The position numbers and the translations under genes were made by a program. A DNA stretch of 64,000 bases from Gammaproteobacteria bacterium (GTDB lineage Bacteria > Pseudomonadota > Gammaproteobacteria > Steroidobacterales > Steroidobacteraceae), in assembly GCA_028293765.1 (NCBI GenBank), contig JAQGOG010000003.1, positions 1 to 64,000 of the forward strand, read 5' to 3'. Within the stretch, counting starts at the first letter, position 1. The number at the start of each line of letters is the position of its first letter. Below, one piece after another: positions 44,111 to 52,577 of this stretch. Below the pieces are notes generated by a model, which was not told where the DNA came from, searched no databases, and was given only the letters and a program-made list of their open reading frames with translations.

Positions 44111-46023
44111 TGGCGCAGGTGACTCCAGACATGCCGCAGCGGCCGCCGTCCGCATTGCAGATTGCCGCACCCGGAGAGGTGCGTTTGGGGGGTCTCCTGG
44201 GTGAAGCCCTTGCCGCGAACCACCGCGGTCGGCTGTCGCATTTCATCGTCGACGAAACCAGTCCGGCGATCGCGATCTTCGATCCGGCGAAGGTGTGTGC
44301 GAATCGCGCAGGCGACTGGTACGGCGAGCATGCGGGCAAGTGGCTGTACGCCGCAGCGAAGGCGGCAGCGCGTACGCGCGATGAGAGACTCCTCAAGAGC
44401 GTGCAGCGCGTCGCCGACTACCTCACAGGCTTGCAGGACGCAACGGGTTATCTGGGGAACTACGCCCCAGAGCGCCGTTTCATGCACAAGCAGCCGCCGA
44501 AACCGCTGACGTGGGATGGCGCGCCTTGCGCGCGCACCTGGGACATCTGGACGCACAGCTACATGATCCTGGGACTGCTCGAGGTACACCGATACTTTCC
44601 CAACACACGATACCTGGAAGCGGCGCGCAGGATTGGGGATCTATGCTGGGACACCCTGACCCGCGGCGGCATCGATAGCACCGATCTCGGCAATCATCAC
44701 GGCATGTCGGCGACCGTGCTGATGGATCCGGCGCTCGAGCTGCACTTCATGACAGATGAGCGACGCTACCTCGATCTCGCACTGCTGGTGCTGGAGCACG
44801 CCGAGCGCAACCCGCGGCACGCGCTGTTGACTCAGGCCCTCGCTGGAGCAGACGCTTCCGAGATCGCCACGGGCAAGATCTATCAGATCATCTGGAATCT
44901 GGTTGGACTCGCGAAGCTTCATCGCGCCACCGGTGATGCGGCTTATCTGCGCGCCGTCGGCAACCTGTGGCGCAACATACGCGAGCATCATCTGACACTG
45001 GGGGGTGGCCCGTGGGGTGGCGTGGCGCATCGCTCGCGTGAAGTGTTCAATCCGGGAGCCGTGTTCAGTCCCTACGGTTACGTCGAAACCTGTTCGACGA
45101 TGGCTTGGGTCCAGTTGAATCGCGAGCTCCTCTGCATCATTGGCGATGCCGTTTATGCGGAGGAGATCGAGCGCAGCGTGTACAACGATCTGCTCGGCGC
45201 CCAGGCACCAAACGGCGAGGACTGGTGCTACTACTCGTTCCCCAACGGCAGGCGCGTGCACACCACGTATTGGCGCTGCTGCAAGTCCAGTGGCGCCATG
45301 GCTTTCGAAGAGTTGCCCGCCATCGCCTATGGCGTTTCGCAAGACGGAGGGATCAAGGTGAACCTGTTCGGTCCATCGGAAGCCGTGCTGAAGTTGCCGG
45401 ACGCCGGGAACGTGCGACTGGAGCAGGAGACGGCCTATCCCTTCGAGGGCACCGTCACCCTGAGGGTATCGCCCGAGCGCCGCGCGTCGTTCAGCATTTA
45501 CGTCCGTATTCCGGGGTGGGCAGAGGGCGCAACGGTGCGCGTCGGTGAAGACGGCATCGCGCTAGCGCCGCTCCCAGGCGCGTACGTTCGCCTCGAACGC
45601 CACTGGCGTACCGGTGATGTGATTACGCTATCGTTTCCCATGCGACCACGGACGCATCGCAGGACGCAGCGAAACGTGCAGGAGTCTCAGACCCCGGACG
45701 GGCTTCCCGTGAGCCAGGAAGTGATGTGCTTCGACTACCTGGCGATCACTCGCGGTCCGCTGGTTTACGCGACAGACCTGATCGATGGATACAAGGTCGA
45801 CGAAACCCTGCGCATGGGTTCCGGGCCCCACGACACGTGGGTTGCGACCGTGGCGGCGACCCATGGCGAGCCCGGTTCCGATATCCGGCTGCAGCCGGTC
45901 GGCCGTCCTGCCCTGACTCTTCAACCTTACTACCGTGCCGGCGGACGCCGGGATCAAGCCTGGCGGCTCACCTGGATGACGCTGGCACCGCAACGGTGGG
46001 ATGACAATGGAATGATGCCATGA
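44110..46023 (+). CDS. GH127-family (DUF1680) glycosidase, beta-L-arabinofuranosidase type
   Basis: A 637-residue GH127 enzyme. An alpha/alpha-barrel region with KLYAAAKAA-like helices is followed by the zinc-cysteine active site. Glu326-Thr-Cys328 in GYVETCS and Cys390-Cys391 in YWRCCKSSG match the catalytic and zinc residues of HypBA1 from Bifidobacterium longum, and Glu311 is a plausible further zinc ligand. A C-terminal beta-sandwich contains ITRGPLVYATD. No signal peptide is seen, so it acts after import. ATG 44110 overlaps the previous stop and the end overlaps the CoA-transferase start (ATGA). It probably removes an arabinofuranosyl or related sugar. Confidence 0.87.
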   Translation: MAQVTPDMPQRPPSALQIAAPGEVRLGGLLGEALAANHRGRLSHFIVDETSPAIAIFDPAKVCANRAGDWYGEHAGKWLYAAAKAAARTRDERLLKSVQRVADYLTGLQDATGYLGNYAPERRFMHKQPPKPLTWDGAPCARTWDIWTHSYMILGLLEVHRYFPNTRYLEAARRIGDLCWDTLTRGGIDSTDLGNHHGMSATVLMDPALELHFMTDERRYLDLALLVLEHAERNPRHALLTQALAGADASEIATGKIYQIIWNLVGLAKLHRATGDAAYLRAVGNLWRNIREHHLTLGGGPWGGVAHRSREVFNPGAVFSPYGYVETCSTMAWVQLNRELLCIIGDAVYAEEIERSVYNDLLGAQAPNGEDWCYYSFPNGRRVHTTYWRCCKSSGAMAFEELPAIAYGVSQDGGIKVNLFGPSEAVLKLPDAGNVRLEQETAYPFEGTVTLRVSPERRASFSIYVRIPGWAEGATVRVGEDGIALAPLPGAYVRLERHWRTGDVITLSFPMRPRTHRRTQRNVQESQTPDGLPVSQEVMCFDYLAITRGPLVYATDLIDGYKVDETLRMGSGPHDTWVATVAATHGEPGSDIRLQPVGRPALTLQPYYRAGGRRDQAWRLTWMTLAPQRWDDNGMMP

Positions 46024-47183
46024 CAGTGTCCTCGGCTTTTCGCAGCTCCCGGCGCTCCGGGCCGCCTGGCCCCTTAAGCGACGTGCGCGTGCTGGATCTC
46101 AGCGCCTACATCGCGGGCCCGTACGGATGTACGCTGCTGGCCGACCAGGGCGCCGATGTCATCAAGATCGAGCCGCCGGGTGGCGATAACCTGCGCCAAT
46201 ACCCCTCGACGCTCGAGCGCGAAAATCGTGCCTTTCTCGGCGTGAATCGCAGCAAGCAGGGGATGGTCTTGGACCTGAAGCGTCCGGAGCAACTCGCTGT
46301 CCTGCTGAAGCTCGTCCATGAGGCCGACGTTTTCGTGCACAACTTCAGGCCCGGCGTCGCCGAGCGCCTGGGCGTCGACTACCCCCGACTGAGCCGGATC
46401 AACTCGCGGCTCATCTACTGCGCCGTGACCGGCTACGGCGAAGAAGGACCCTTGCGAGAGAAGGCCGGCTACGACCAGGTGCTGCAGGCCATGACCGGCA
46501 TGTGTGTCCTGCAGGGCAAGCCCGACGGCGCGCCCGAGCTGACCTACGGATCACCCGTTGACTACTACGCCGCCGCGTTGCTCGCGGCGGGCGTATCGTC
46601 GGCGCTCTTCGAGCGCGAGCGCAGCGGCCAGGGGCAATTCGTTGGCGTGTCCCTGTTGCGGAGTGCGCTGACCATGCAGTCCGCGCGAATGATCTGGGCT
46701 GAAGGTGAAGCACTCGACACCTGGCGTGACATGCGCTCGGGCGGCATCACCGGTCTGCATCCCACGCGCGAGGGATATCTCTACCTTTCAGCGAATACCC
46801 CCCACTTCTGGAAAGCACTTTGCGAGAAGACGGGACTCCCGGAACTTGCCAACGATCGACGGTACGACACTGTGCGCAAGCGCGCAGAGCACGCCGCCGA
46901 GATCGTTCCGAAACTGCGCGCCGTTCTCCTCACGCGCACCGCGCAGGAATGGGAGGAGCTACTCGGGGATCAGGTCCCGTGCGCAATGGCGCGACGAGTG
47001 GAGGACATGTTTGACCATCCGCAGGTGATCGCGGAGAACATGGTGGCGCTCATCGAGCATCCAACACTCGGAAGCTATCGAGGCGTGACCCGGCCCATCA
47101 AGTACGGGCGCACGCCCGGACCGGAGCCGTTTACGGCGCCCGTCCTCGGACAGGACAACGAGAAGCCGGCCGGGAAGAAATAG
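46020..47183 (+). CDS. Class III (CaiB/BaiF) CoA-transferase
   Basis: A 387-residue family III CoA-transferase. It opens with DVRVLDLSAYIAGPYGCTLLADQGADVIKIEPPGGD. LVHEADVFVHNFRPGVAERLGVDY and TYGSPVDYYAA with the conserved catalytic Asp181 follow, and it ends with PIKYGRTPG. These enzymes move CoA between carboxylic acids through a mixed anhydride. The start overlaps GH127 by four bases, so the two are coupled. Together with the CitE-like lyase at the other end of the locus it would activate and split an organic acid (inference). Confidence 0.88.
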   Translation: MTVSSAFRSSRRSGPPGPLSDVRVLDLSAYIAGPYGCTLLADQGADVIKIEPPGGDNLRQYPSTLERENRAFLGVNRSKQGMVLDLKRPEQLAVLLKLVHEADVFVHNFRPGVAERLGVDYPRLSRINSRLIYCAVTGYGEEGPLREKAGYDQVLQAMTGMCVLQGKPDGAPELTYGSPVDYYAAALLAAGVSSALFERERSGQGQFVGVSLLRSALTMQSARMIWAEGEALDTWRDMRSGGITGLHPTREGYLYLSANTPHFWKALCEKTGLPELANDRRYDTVRKRAEHAAEIVPKLRAVLLTRTAQEWEELLGDQVPCAMARRVEDMFDHPQVIAENMVALIEHPTLGSYRGVTRPIKYGRTPGPEPFTAPVLGQDNEKPAGKK

Positions 47184-47385
47184 GGGCGGACGTGGGCGCG
47201 CGCGCCCGAGATGCTCAGTACAAGCATGACACGCTACCAACCGATCATGCGCAAGCGGATGACTACCCGGAATCAGTGCCTGTGAAGCAACTCGAGCAAT
47301 ACACGACAGGCGTCGCCGACACTGGAAACCTCCTGAAAATGGCGCGCTTCGCGCCACAGGATGCCCGTGCCTCTGCTGCGCGCTT

Positions 47386-49671
47386 TCAGAACCGCCGCAG
47401 CCGGGATACAACTCGGGACAGGGCGAGCGCAGTCGCTGCAAAGATCTCCCACAAGCTCAGCGAGCCCCCGCCACCGCGGTTGGAGCTGGTGACCACAACA
47501 GCGGGCGGGGGAGGCGCCGCCTGCGGGTTGCTGACGGTGACGTGCGTCGTTGCTGACGCCGGTCGGCCGGCCCCGTCGACTGTTGACACCGTGATGGCGG
47601 CGGTCCCTCCCTGATACTGAGCAGCCGTGACCTTCAACGAGCAGGCCAGTGTCGTCGCACCGCAATCGGAGGGAGAGATCGCAACTCCTGGCGTTCCGGC
47701 AGTGGCCACCGATGCGGGGATCAACGCGCTGTTGGTGCTCGCCACCGAAAAGTGGAGGCTTCCGGTGCCGCTGACGGTGAAGGGCAAAGCCGCGGATGTT
47801 GTCGCGGAGCTGGCGTCGATCGAGATATCGGGTAGGCTCGTGATCGTCGGCCCCGGCAGAGTGTCGAGTGCGCCCATGGCATCTACGCGTCCATAGCCGA
47901 ATGTGCCGTCAGGTACGCTCGCGCCAAGTTGGGCGGCTCCCGTCTGGAGGGCCGTCAGGAGTTGGGCAAGCGTCAGATTCGGGAAGGCGCCGCGGATCAA
48001 CGCCGCGACTGCGGCTGCATTTGGCGCCGCCGCTGAGGTGCCGTAAAAATTGCCGTCCGGAAACAGGGAGGATGAGAAATACGTGCCCGCGGCATCGACG
48101 TAGATTCCATCGGGAGCGACCAATACGGGCGCCTGGATTTTTGCCGGACTCGGGAAGACGATCGTGATGGGTCCGCGGCTGCTGAATGCCTCGATGTTGT
48201 TGCCGAGCCCGTCGGAGCCGTTGATGGCCCCGACACTGATCACGCCGGGGGCGAACGCCTGTGGCGAGACGAAACTGCCCGCTGTCGGGAGGGAAAGGGC
48301 GGTGAGACCATCCCCGCCCACCCAGAGCTTCAGGAACTTACCCGCCAGCGAAACATTGGGCGTAGCCAGATACAGAATGTTCGTCCCCGGATAAAGAGTG
48401 ATCGATTGAGTAATGACTGCACCGGGTAAAGCGGCTGTCGATACACATCCGGACTTGGTGGAGTCGGCCGTATTCTTCCAGTAGACGTCGAAATTGCTGA
48501 AGTTGTGTCCTGCAGGATCCGCCCAGGCGAACGTCAGTGGGACCGAGATCGCGACGGATGGGGTGATGGTCAGAATCTGGTTTGCGCCGGCGCCGAACTG
48601 GTTCACGAAGTTGTCAATCTGGGAGCTGCCGGGGCAACTCAAGGCGGACAGGCCCTGTGAAGCGACAGAAACCGGCGTATAGGAGCCTTCCCAATAGCTG
48701 CCGTTGTCGTTGCCGGCCGCCGTGAACAGCGCAACATTGGGGTTTCGTGCAAGAAACTGTCCAATCGCCTGCGCATCGGAGCTGCCGGATGACATTGGGT
48801 CCTGATCCAGGAACAGGATGTCATCGACCATCACCGTCGAGCCGGCGTTGACGAACTGCTGCAGGCAGGCGGTGTATTGGACAAAGGTTTGCGGCTCGCA
48901 GAAAGCGAGACCTGCATTCGGCGCAACGGCGTGCACTTCCTGCAGCAAAGCCGTGCCCTCATCGGCGAACTGGCTATTCGAGCCGCCCGCTGCGGCGGTG
49001 AGCAACTTCACATCGGGCAGCTCGTGACGCCCCTGTATGGTGCCGAGGCTGGCAACGCCTTGCGACTGCACCCCGACGAGGACGCCACCGCCGCCGCCAC
49101 CGGATTGGGCGACGAATTGGTCGGCGCGCATGATCGTGAGTGCGTTGCCATCGATCGCGCCGGTGGCCTGTGACGCAGCGGTGGACTTGAGAGACGGGCG
49201 CAGAATGTGCCTGGCGTACGAAGGAAGCTTCACGCGCGTCACGCCGGCAACGGCGGCGAGGCTTGGAAGCGCGGTGGGCGCAATCCAACCTTCGACGACG
49301 CACAGGGGAGACAGCTCGGTCTCGCCGCTTACCGACAGTCCGGCGGCAGCGAGGGTCGCGGTGGGTGCGCCGGACGAGCAGCTGTAGTGAACGTCGGCCT
49401 CGACTCGACCTCGCGCATCGAAGCGGGCCATGTTGGCAGAGGTGCCCATGCCGACAGCAGCATTATCAACGCCACCGGCGGCGGCTGTGGAGCTGTTTGT
49501 CGAGGGACCGGCTTGCCGGCGAGCGTCATAGATCGACTGCAGCGTGGCCGAGACCCGTGTGCGCCATTCTTCGGCGGCGCCGGTGTTGCGCGGTGTGACC
49601 GTCAGAAACAGCCCGCAGGCCCCCGACAGAACAGCCGTGAACAGCCGAGAAACCTGTATTGAGCCCCCCAT
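47386..49671 (-). CDS. S8/sedolisin-like exported protease with GlyGly-CTERM-like tail
   Basis: A 761-residue exported protein with an N-terminal signal (about 8-32). The subtilase fold shows AAGND (oxyanion Asn321) and GTSAAAP (Ser546). The usual Asp motif reads VGVQSQGVAS and lacks Asp. The usual His motif reads DEGTALLQEVH, with Glu238 in place of HGT. A Glu/Asp/Ser arrangement like sedolisins is therefore possible. A beta-sandwich linker precedes a C-terminal GGGG-hydrophobic-RRLRRF tail (about 732-761) of the GlyGly-CTERM type, which targets proteins for rhombosortase processing. It is minus-strand and convergent with the CoA-transferase locus. Confidence 0.78.
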   Translation of the reverse strand: MGGSIQVSRLFTAVLSGACGLFLTVTPRNTGAAEEWRTRVSATLQSIYDARRQAGPSTNSSTAAAGGVDNAAVGMGTSANMARFDARGRVEADVHYSCSSGAPTATLAAAGLSVSGETELSPLCVVEGWIAPTALPSLAAVAGVTRVKLPSYARHILRPSLKSTAASQATGAIDGNALTIMRADQFVAQSGGGGGGVLVGVQSQGVASLGTIQGRHELPDVKLLTAAAGGSNSQFADEGTALLQEVHAVAPNAGLAFCEPQTFVQYTACLQQFVNAGSTVMVDDILFLDQDPMSSGSSDAQAIGQFLARNPNVALFTAAGNDNGSYWEGSYTPVSVASQGLSALSCPGSSQIDNFVNQFGAGANQILTITPSVAISVPLTFAWADPAGHNFSNFDVYWKNTADSTKSGCVSTAALPGAVITQSITLYPGTNILYLATPNVSLAGKFLKLWVGGDGLTALSLPTAGSFVSPQAFAPGVISVGAINGSDGLGNNIEAFSSRGPITIVFPSPAKIQAPVLVAPDGIYVDAAGTYFSSSLFPDGNFYGTSAAAPNAAAVAALIRGAFPNLTLAQLLTALQTGAAQLGASVPDGTFGYGRVDAMGALDTLPGPTITSLPDISIDASSATTSAALPFTVSGTGSLHFSVASTNSALIPASVATAGTPGVAISPSDCGATTLACSLKVTAAQYQGGTAAITVSTVDGAGRPASATTHVTVSNPQAAPPPPAVVVTSSNRGGGGSLSLWEIFAATALALSRVVSRLRRF

Positions 49672-50492
49672 CGATCTTATTGTGCCAGCCTATACGAGCG
49701 AGAAGGCCTATGGTGACACAGCGAGAGTAGTCAATCTCGCAATCCTTTGCTAACACTGGGCGCATGCCGCCTCGCTTCCCGGCTGATTCGACCCCACGCA
49801 GCTGACAGGCCTGACGCCCGGCCGACCGAGCGGGCCGCAAAGGTCGCAAAACCAGCAAGCTTCACCCTGGGTGGGCGGAGTGCCTGTGGGGGGCTGACTG
49901 GCGGCTTGGGCGGCTGGAGCGCTTTCGACGCAATGGCCGCCACGCCGGCTTGGCCCGCGTCCAGGAGTGTCGCGAAGGAGCGGGCCTGAGCGATATCGGG
50001 CGGATCGCCCTGCGTCTTTGCTGTGAGCCGCCGTCCGAGCTCTTGCAGCGAAGCTTTGAGTGTTGCGGCGCAGCAGCGCCATCGTCTCCGGCGCTCTCGA
50101 CCTTACCAACGCCTAAAAAGTCGGGTGGGCAGCCGGGATCTGTTCGCCATCAATCGGGTTAGCGGAGTTCTACCCGGTAGCCAAGGAAGGACTGTTCGTG
50201 GTGCGGGTTGCACCAACCTTCGCTGACCATTGCGCCGCGCGCCACAGTGAGCAGCGTCACACAATTGACGGCTGGGGGGCAGTCGGCCTTAAAACAGCGG
50301 ATCGGTGGTGCCGTTCTGTAGACGAGCCCCCGGTTTTCCATATTCGCGGAGCGCATGCTGCTGCTCGTCGGGCGTTGCATTTCAGATAACAGGGATTCAG
50401 ACCCACCGTTCCAAGGTCCGCATGAGGTGCCATCCGCAAACTCCTTGGCTTATCGCATCGCCTCAACGAGCGCTGCGATCTTGTGAGGTGCT
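49672..50492. other. 820-base gap, no supported gene
   Basis: No family is recognisable. One minus-strand frame through about 49731-50060 reads as plausible low-complexity protein (LKASLQELGRRLTAKTQGD, then a run of Pro-rich PPKPPVSPPQALRPP) and could be a decayed gene. Another minus-strand frame (50159-50380) gives a Cys-containing peptide of 73 residues with no clear start signal. Either could be chance. Confidence 0.35.
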
Positions 50493-52439
50493 GTGAGCAC
50501 TATCGACCCGCGCCGTATCCTGATCGTCGATGACAATCGTGCGATTCATGATGACTTCCGGACGATTCTGTCGAGCCCGCGCAGCGACGCACATTTCCAA
50601 GATCTGGAAGCCGCTGTCTTTGGCGAGACCGCGCCGGCACGCCACATGCCTACCGATTTCCGATTGGACTCTGCCTATCAGGGGATGGAGGCGCTGGCCT
50701 TGGTGCAACAGGCGGTACGCGATCGGCAGCCGTACTCCGTGGCCTTCATCGATATGCGTATGCCGCCGGGATGGAATGGTCTGGAGACCATCGAGCGTCT
50801 TTGGACCGCTGACGCAGACATCCAAATGGTCATCTGCTCGGCGTATTCAGACCACGACTGGGGGGACGTGGTAGGCCGTCTCGGTCGCTCCGACAATCTC
50901 CTGGTGCTGAAGAAACCCTTTGACGTGATCGAAGTGCTGCAGTGTGCACACGCGCTGACCTGCAAGTGGCGCAACGAGCGAGCGCTGCGGCAACAGCTCG
51001 ATTCGCTTGAGAATGACGTCTCCGAGCGCACGCAGGGTCTGGAAGCCGCCAACAGGCAGCTGCGGCATCTCGCCACTCACGACGTCCTGACGGGCCTGCC
51101 CAACCGAGTCCTGCTGGATGATCGGCTCAGTCAGGCCATCGCGCAGGCGGATCGGACGGGCGAGTGTTTCGCGGTTTGCGTCCTCGATCTGGACCGCTTC
51201 AAGCTCATTAATGATTCCCTGGGGCATCGGGCCGGCGACGAACTGTTGAAGCACGTCGCCAACCGGCTGGTGAGTGTCGTGCGAAGTGTGGATACAGTTG
51301 CGCGCCTGGGGGGCGATGAATTCGTGATGATCCTCGGACAGGCGCACTTACCGGAGGAGGCCGAGCGGGTGGGGCTCAAGGTGATCGAGGCGTTGCGCGC
51401 GTCCGTGCAGATCGCGGAGCTCGAAGTTCATACCTCGGCGAGCATCGGAGTCGCATTTTACCCTGCAGATGGCGCCACAATCGAGTCATTGTACGCTCAC
51501 GCGGACGCCGCAATGTACAGTGCGAAGCAACGCGGTGGTTCCAACGTCCAATGTTTTGCGTCGACCATGACCTCGGCTACGCAGGATCGAGTCAGGTACG
51601 AAGCGGATCTGCACCGAGCGCTAAAATTGCAACAATTTGAGTTGCACTATCAGCCTAAGGTCAGCGCCGTGACGAAGCAGATACACAGTGTCGAAGCACT
51701 GATTCGCTGGCGCCATCCCGAGCGCGGCCTGATCGCGCCTGATCAGTTCATACCACTCGCCGAGGAATCGGGACTCATCGTGCCCATCGGCGAGTGGGTG
51801 TTGCGCGAGGCGTGTCGTCAAGCGCGTGCCTGGCAAGACCAAGGTCTGCCGCTGCTGCGGGTGGCGGTCAATGTCTCGGCGTTGCAGTTTCGGCGGCTCA
51901 ACCTTGTTGACACGGTACGGCGTGCATTGGCGGACGCCGATGTCAACGCGCGATACCTGGAGATTGAGCTCACCGAGAGCGCCGTAATGACTCATCCGGA
52001 AGAATCGATAGAGGTGCTCGAGCGTCTGAGCCGGATGGGTGTCGTCGTTTCGGTCGATGACTTCGGCACTGGCTACTCGAGCATGAGTTATCTGCGGCGC
52101 TTTCCGATCGACAAGCTGAAGATCGACCGTAGCTTCATCAGCAACCTGATGACGTCCGCGGACGACGCCTCGATCGTGCGGGCCATCATCTCCCTCGCTC
52201 ATGGCCTGCGCCTCAAGGTCGTTGCGGAGGGGGTTGAAACCGCGGACCAGGTCGCGTTTCTGCAGAAGCTCGGGTGCGACCAGTATCAGGGCTTCTATTT
52301 CAGCCCACCGGTCACCGCGGCGGCACTCGCGGAGCTGATGCGTGCCGGGGGCGATGCTAGCCATACGTGGACCGAGGACGAAGCCGCGCGCACTCACAGC
52401 CGGCTTACCGTTTTCAAACCGAGCGCAGTCGCTAAGTAG
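50493..52439 (+). CDS. REC-GGDEF-EAL cyclic-di-GMP signalling protein
   Basis: A 648-residue soluble protein. The N-terminal receiver-like domain has ILIVDDN and Asp87 in VAFIDMRMPPGWNG. A short coiled coil (about 160-190) leads to a GGDEF domain with the intact active site GGDEF (273-277) and the inhibitory RSVD (264-267) five residues before it. An EAL domain with VEALIRWRHP (EAL 401-403), TESAVM, DDFGTGYSS and AEGVET follows. Both synthesis and hydrolysis of cyclic-di-GMP are possible on sequence. GTG 50493 follows TGAGG. The PAS kinase encoded downstream probably phosphorylates the receiver. Confidence 0.9.
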   Translation: MSTIDPRRILIVDDNRAIHDDFRTILSSPRSDAHFQDLEAAVFGETAPARHMPTDFRLDSAYQGMEALALVQQAVRDRQPYSVAFIDMRMPPGWNGLETIERLWTADADIQMVICSAYSDHDWGDVVGRLGRSDNLLVLKKPFDVIEVLQCAHALTCKWRNERALRQQLDSLENDVSERTQGLEAANRQLRHLATHDVLTGLPNRVLLDDRLSQAIAQADRTGECFAVCVLDLDRFKLINDSLGHRAGDELLKHVANRLVSVVRSVDTVARLGGDEFVMILGQAHLPEEAERVGLKVIEALRASVQIAELEVHTSASIGVAFYPADGATIESLYAHADAAMYSAKQRGGSNVQCFASTMTSATQDRVRYEADLHRALKLQQFELHYQPKVSAVTKQIHSVEALIRWRHPERGLIAPDQFIPLAEESGLIVPIGEWVLREACRQARAWQDQGLPLLRVAVNVSALQFRRLNLVDTVRRALADADVNARYLEIELTESAVMTHPEESIEVLERLSRMGVVVSVDDFGTGYSSMSYLRRFPIDKLKIDRSFISNLMTSADDASIVRAIISLAHGLRLKVVAEGVETADQVAFLQKLGCDQYQGFYFSPPVTAAALAELMRAGGDASHTWTEDEAARTHSRLTVFKPSAVAK

Positions 52440-52577
52440 CGGTTATACCTGACAGCGCGCCCCGGAGAAATGTGTGCTTGATCCAAGCGATCGTAATGCC
52501 TCAATGCGTCTTGCAGACGCGCGGGCCCGACCGGCTTGGCGTCGCCCTACGGTGCTCGTTCCGGACGGACCTCGAAC

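Noticed and set aside
47193-47230. Self-complementary GGGCGCGCGCGCCC near 47200 as a terminator
   Set aside because: It is a plain GC palindrome with no loop and no T-run on either strand. It may slow transcription but cannot be called an intrinsic terminator.
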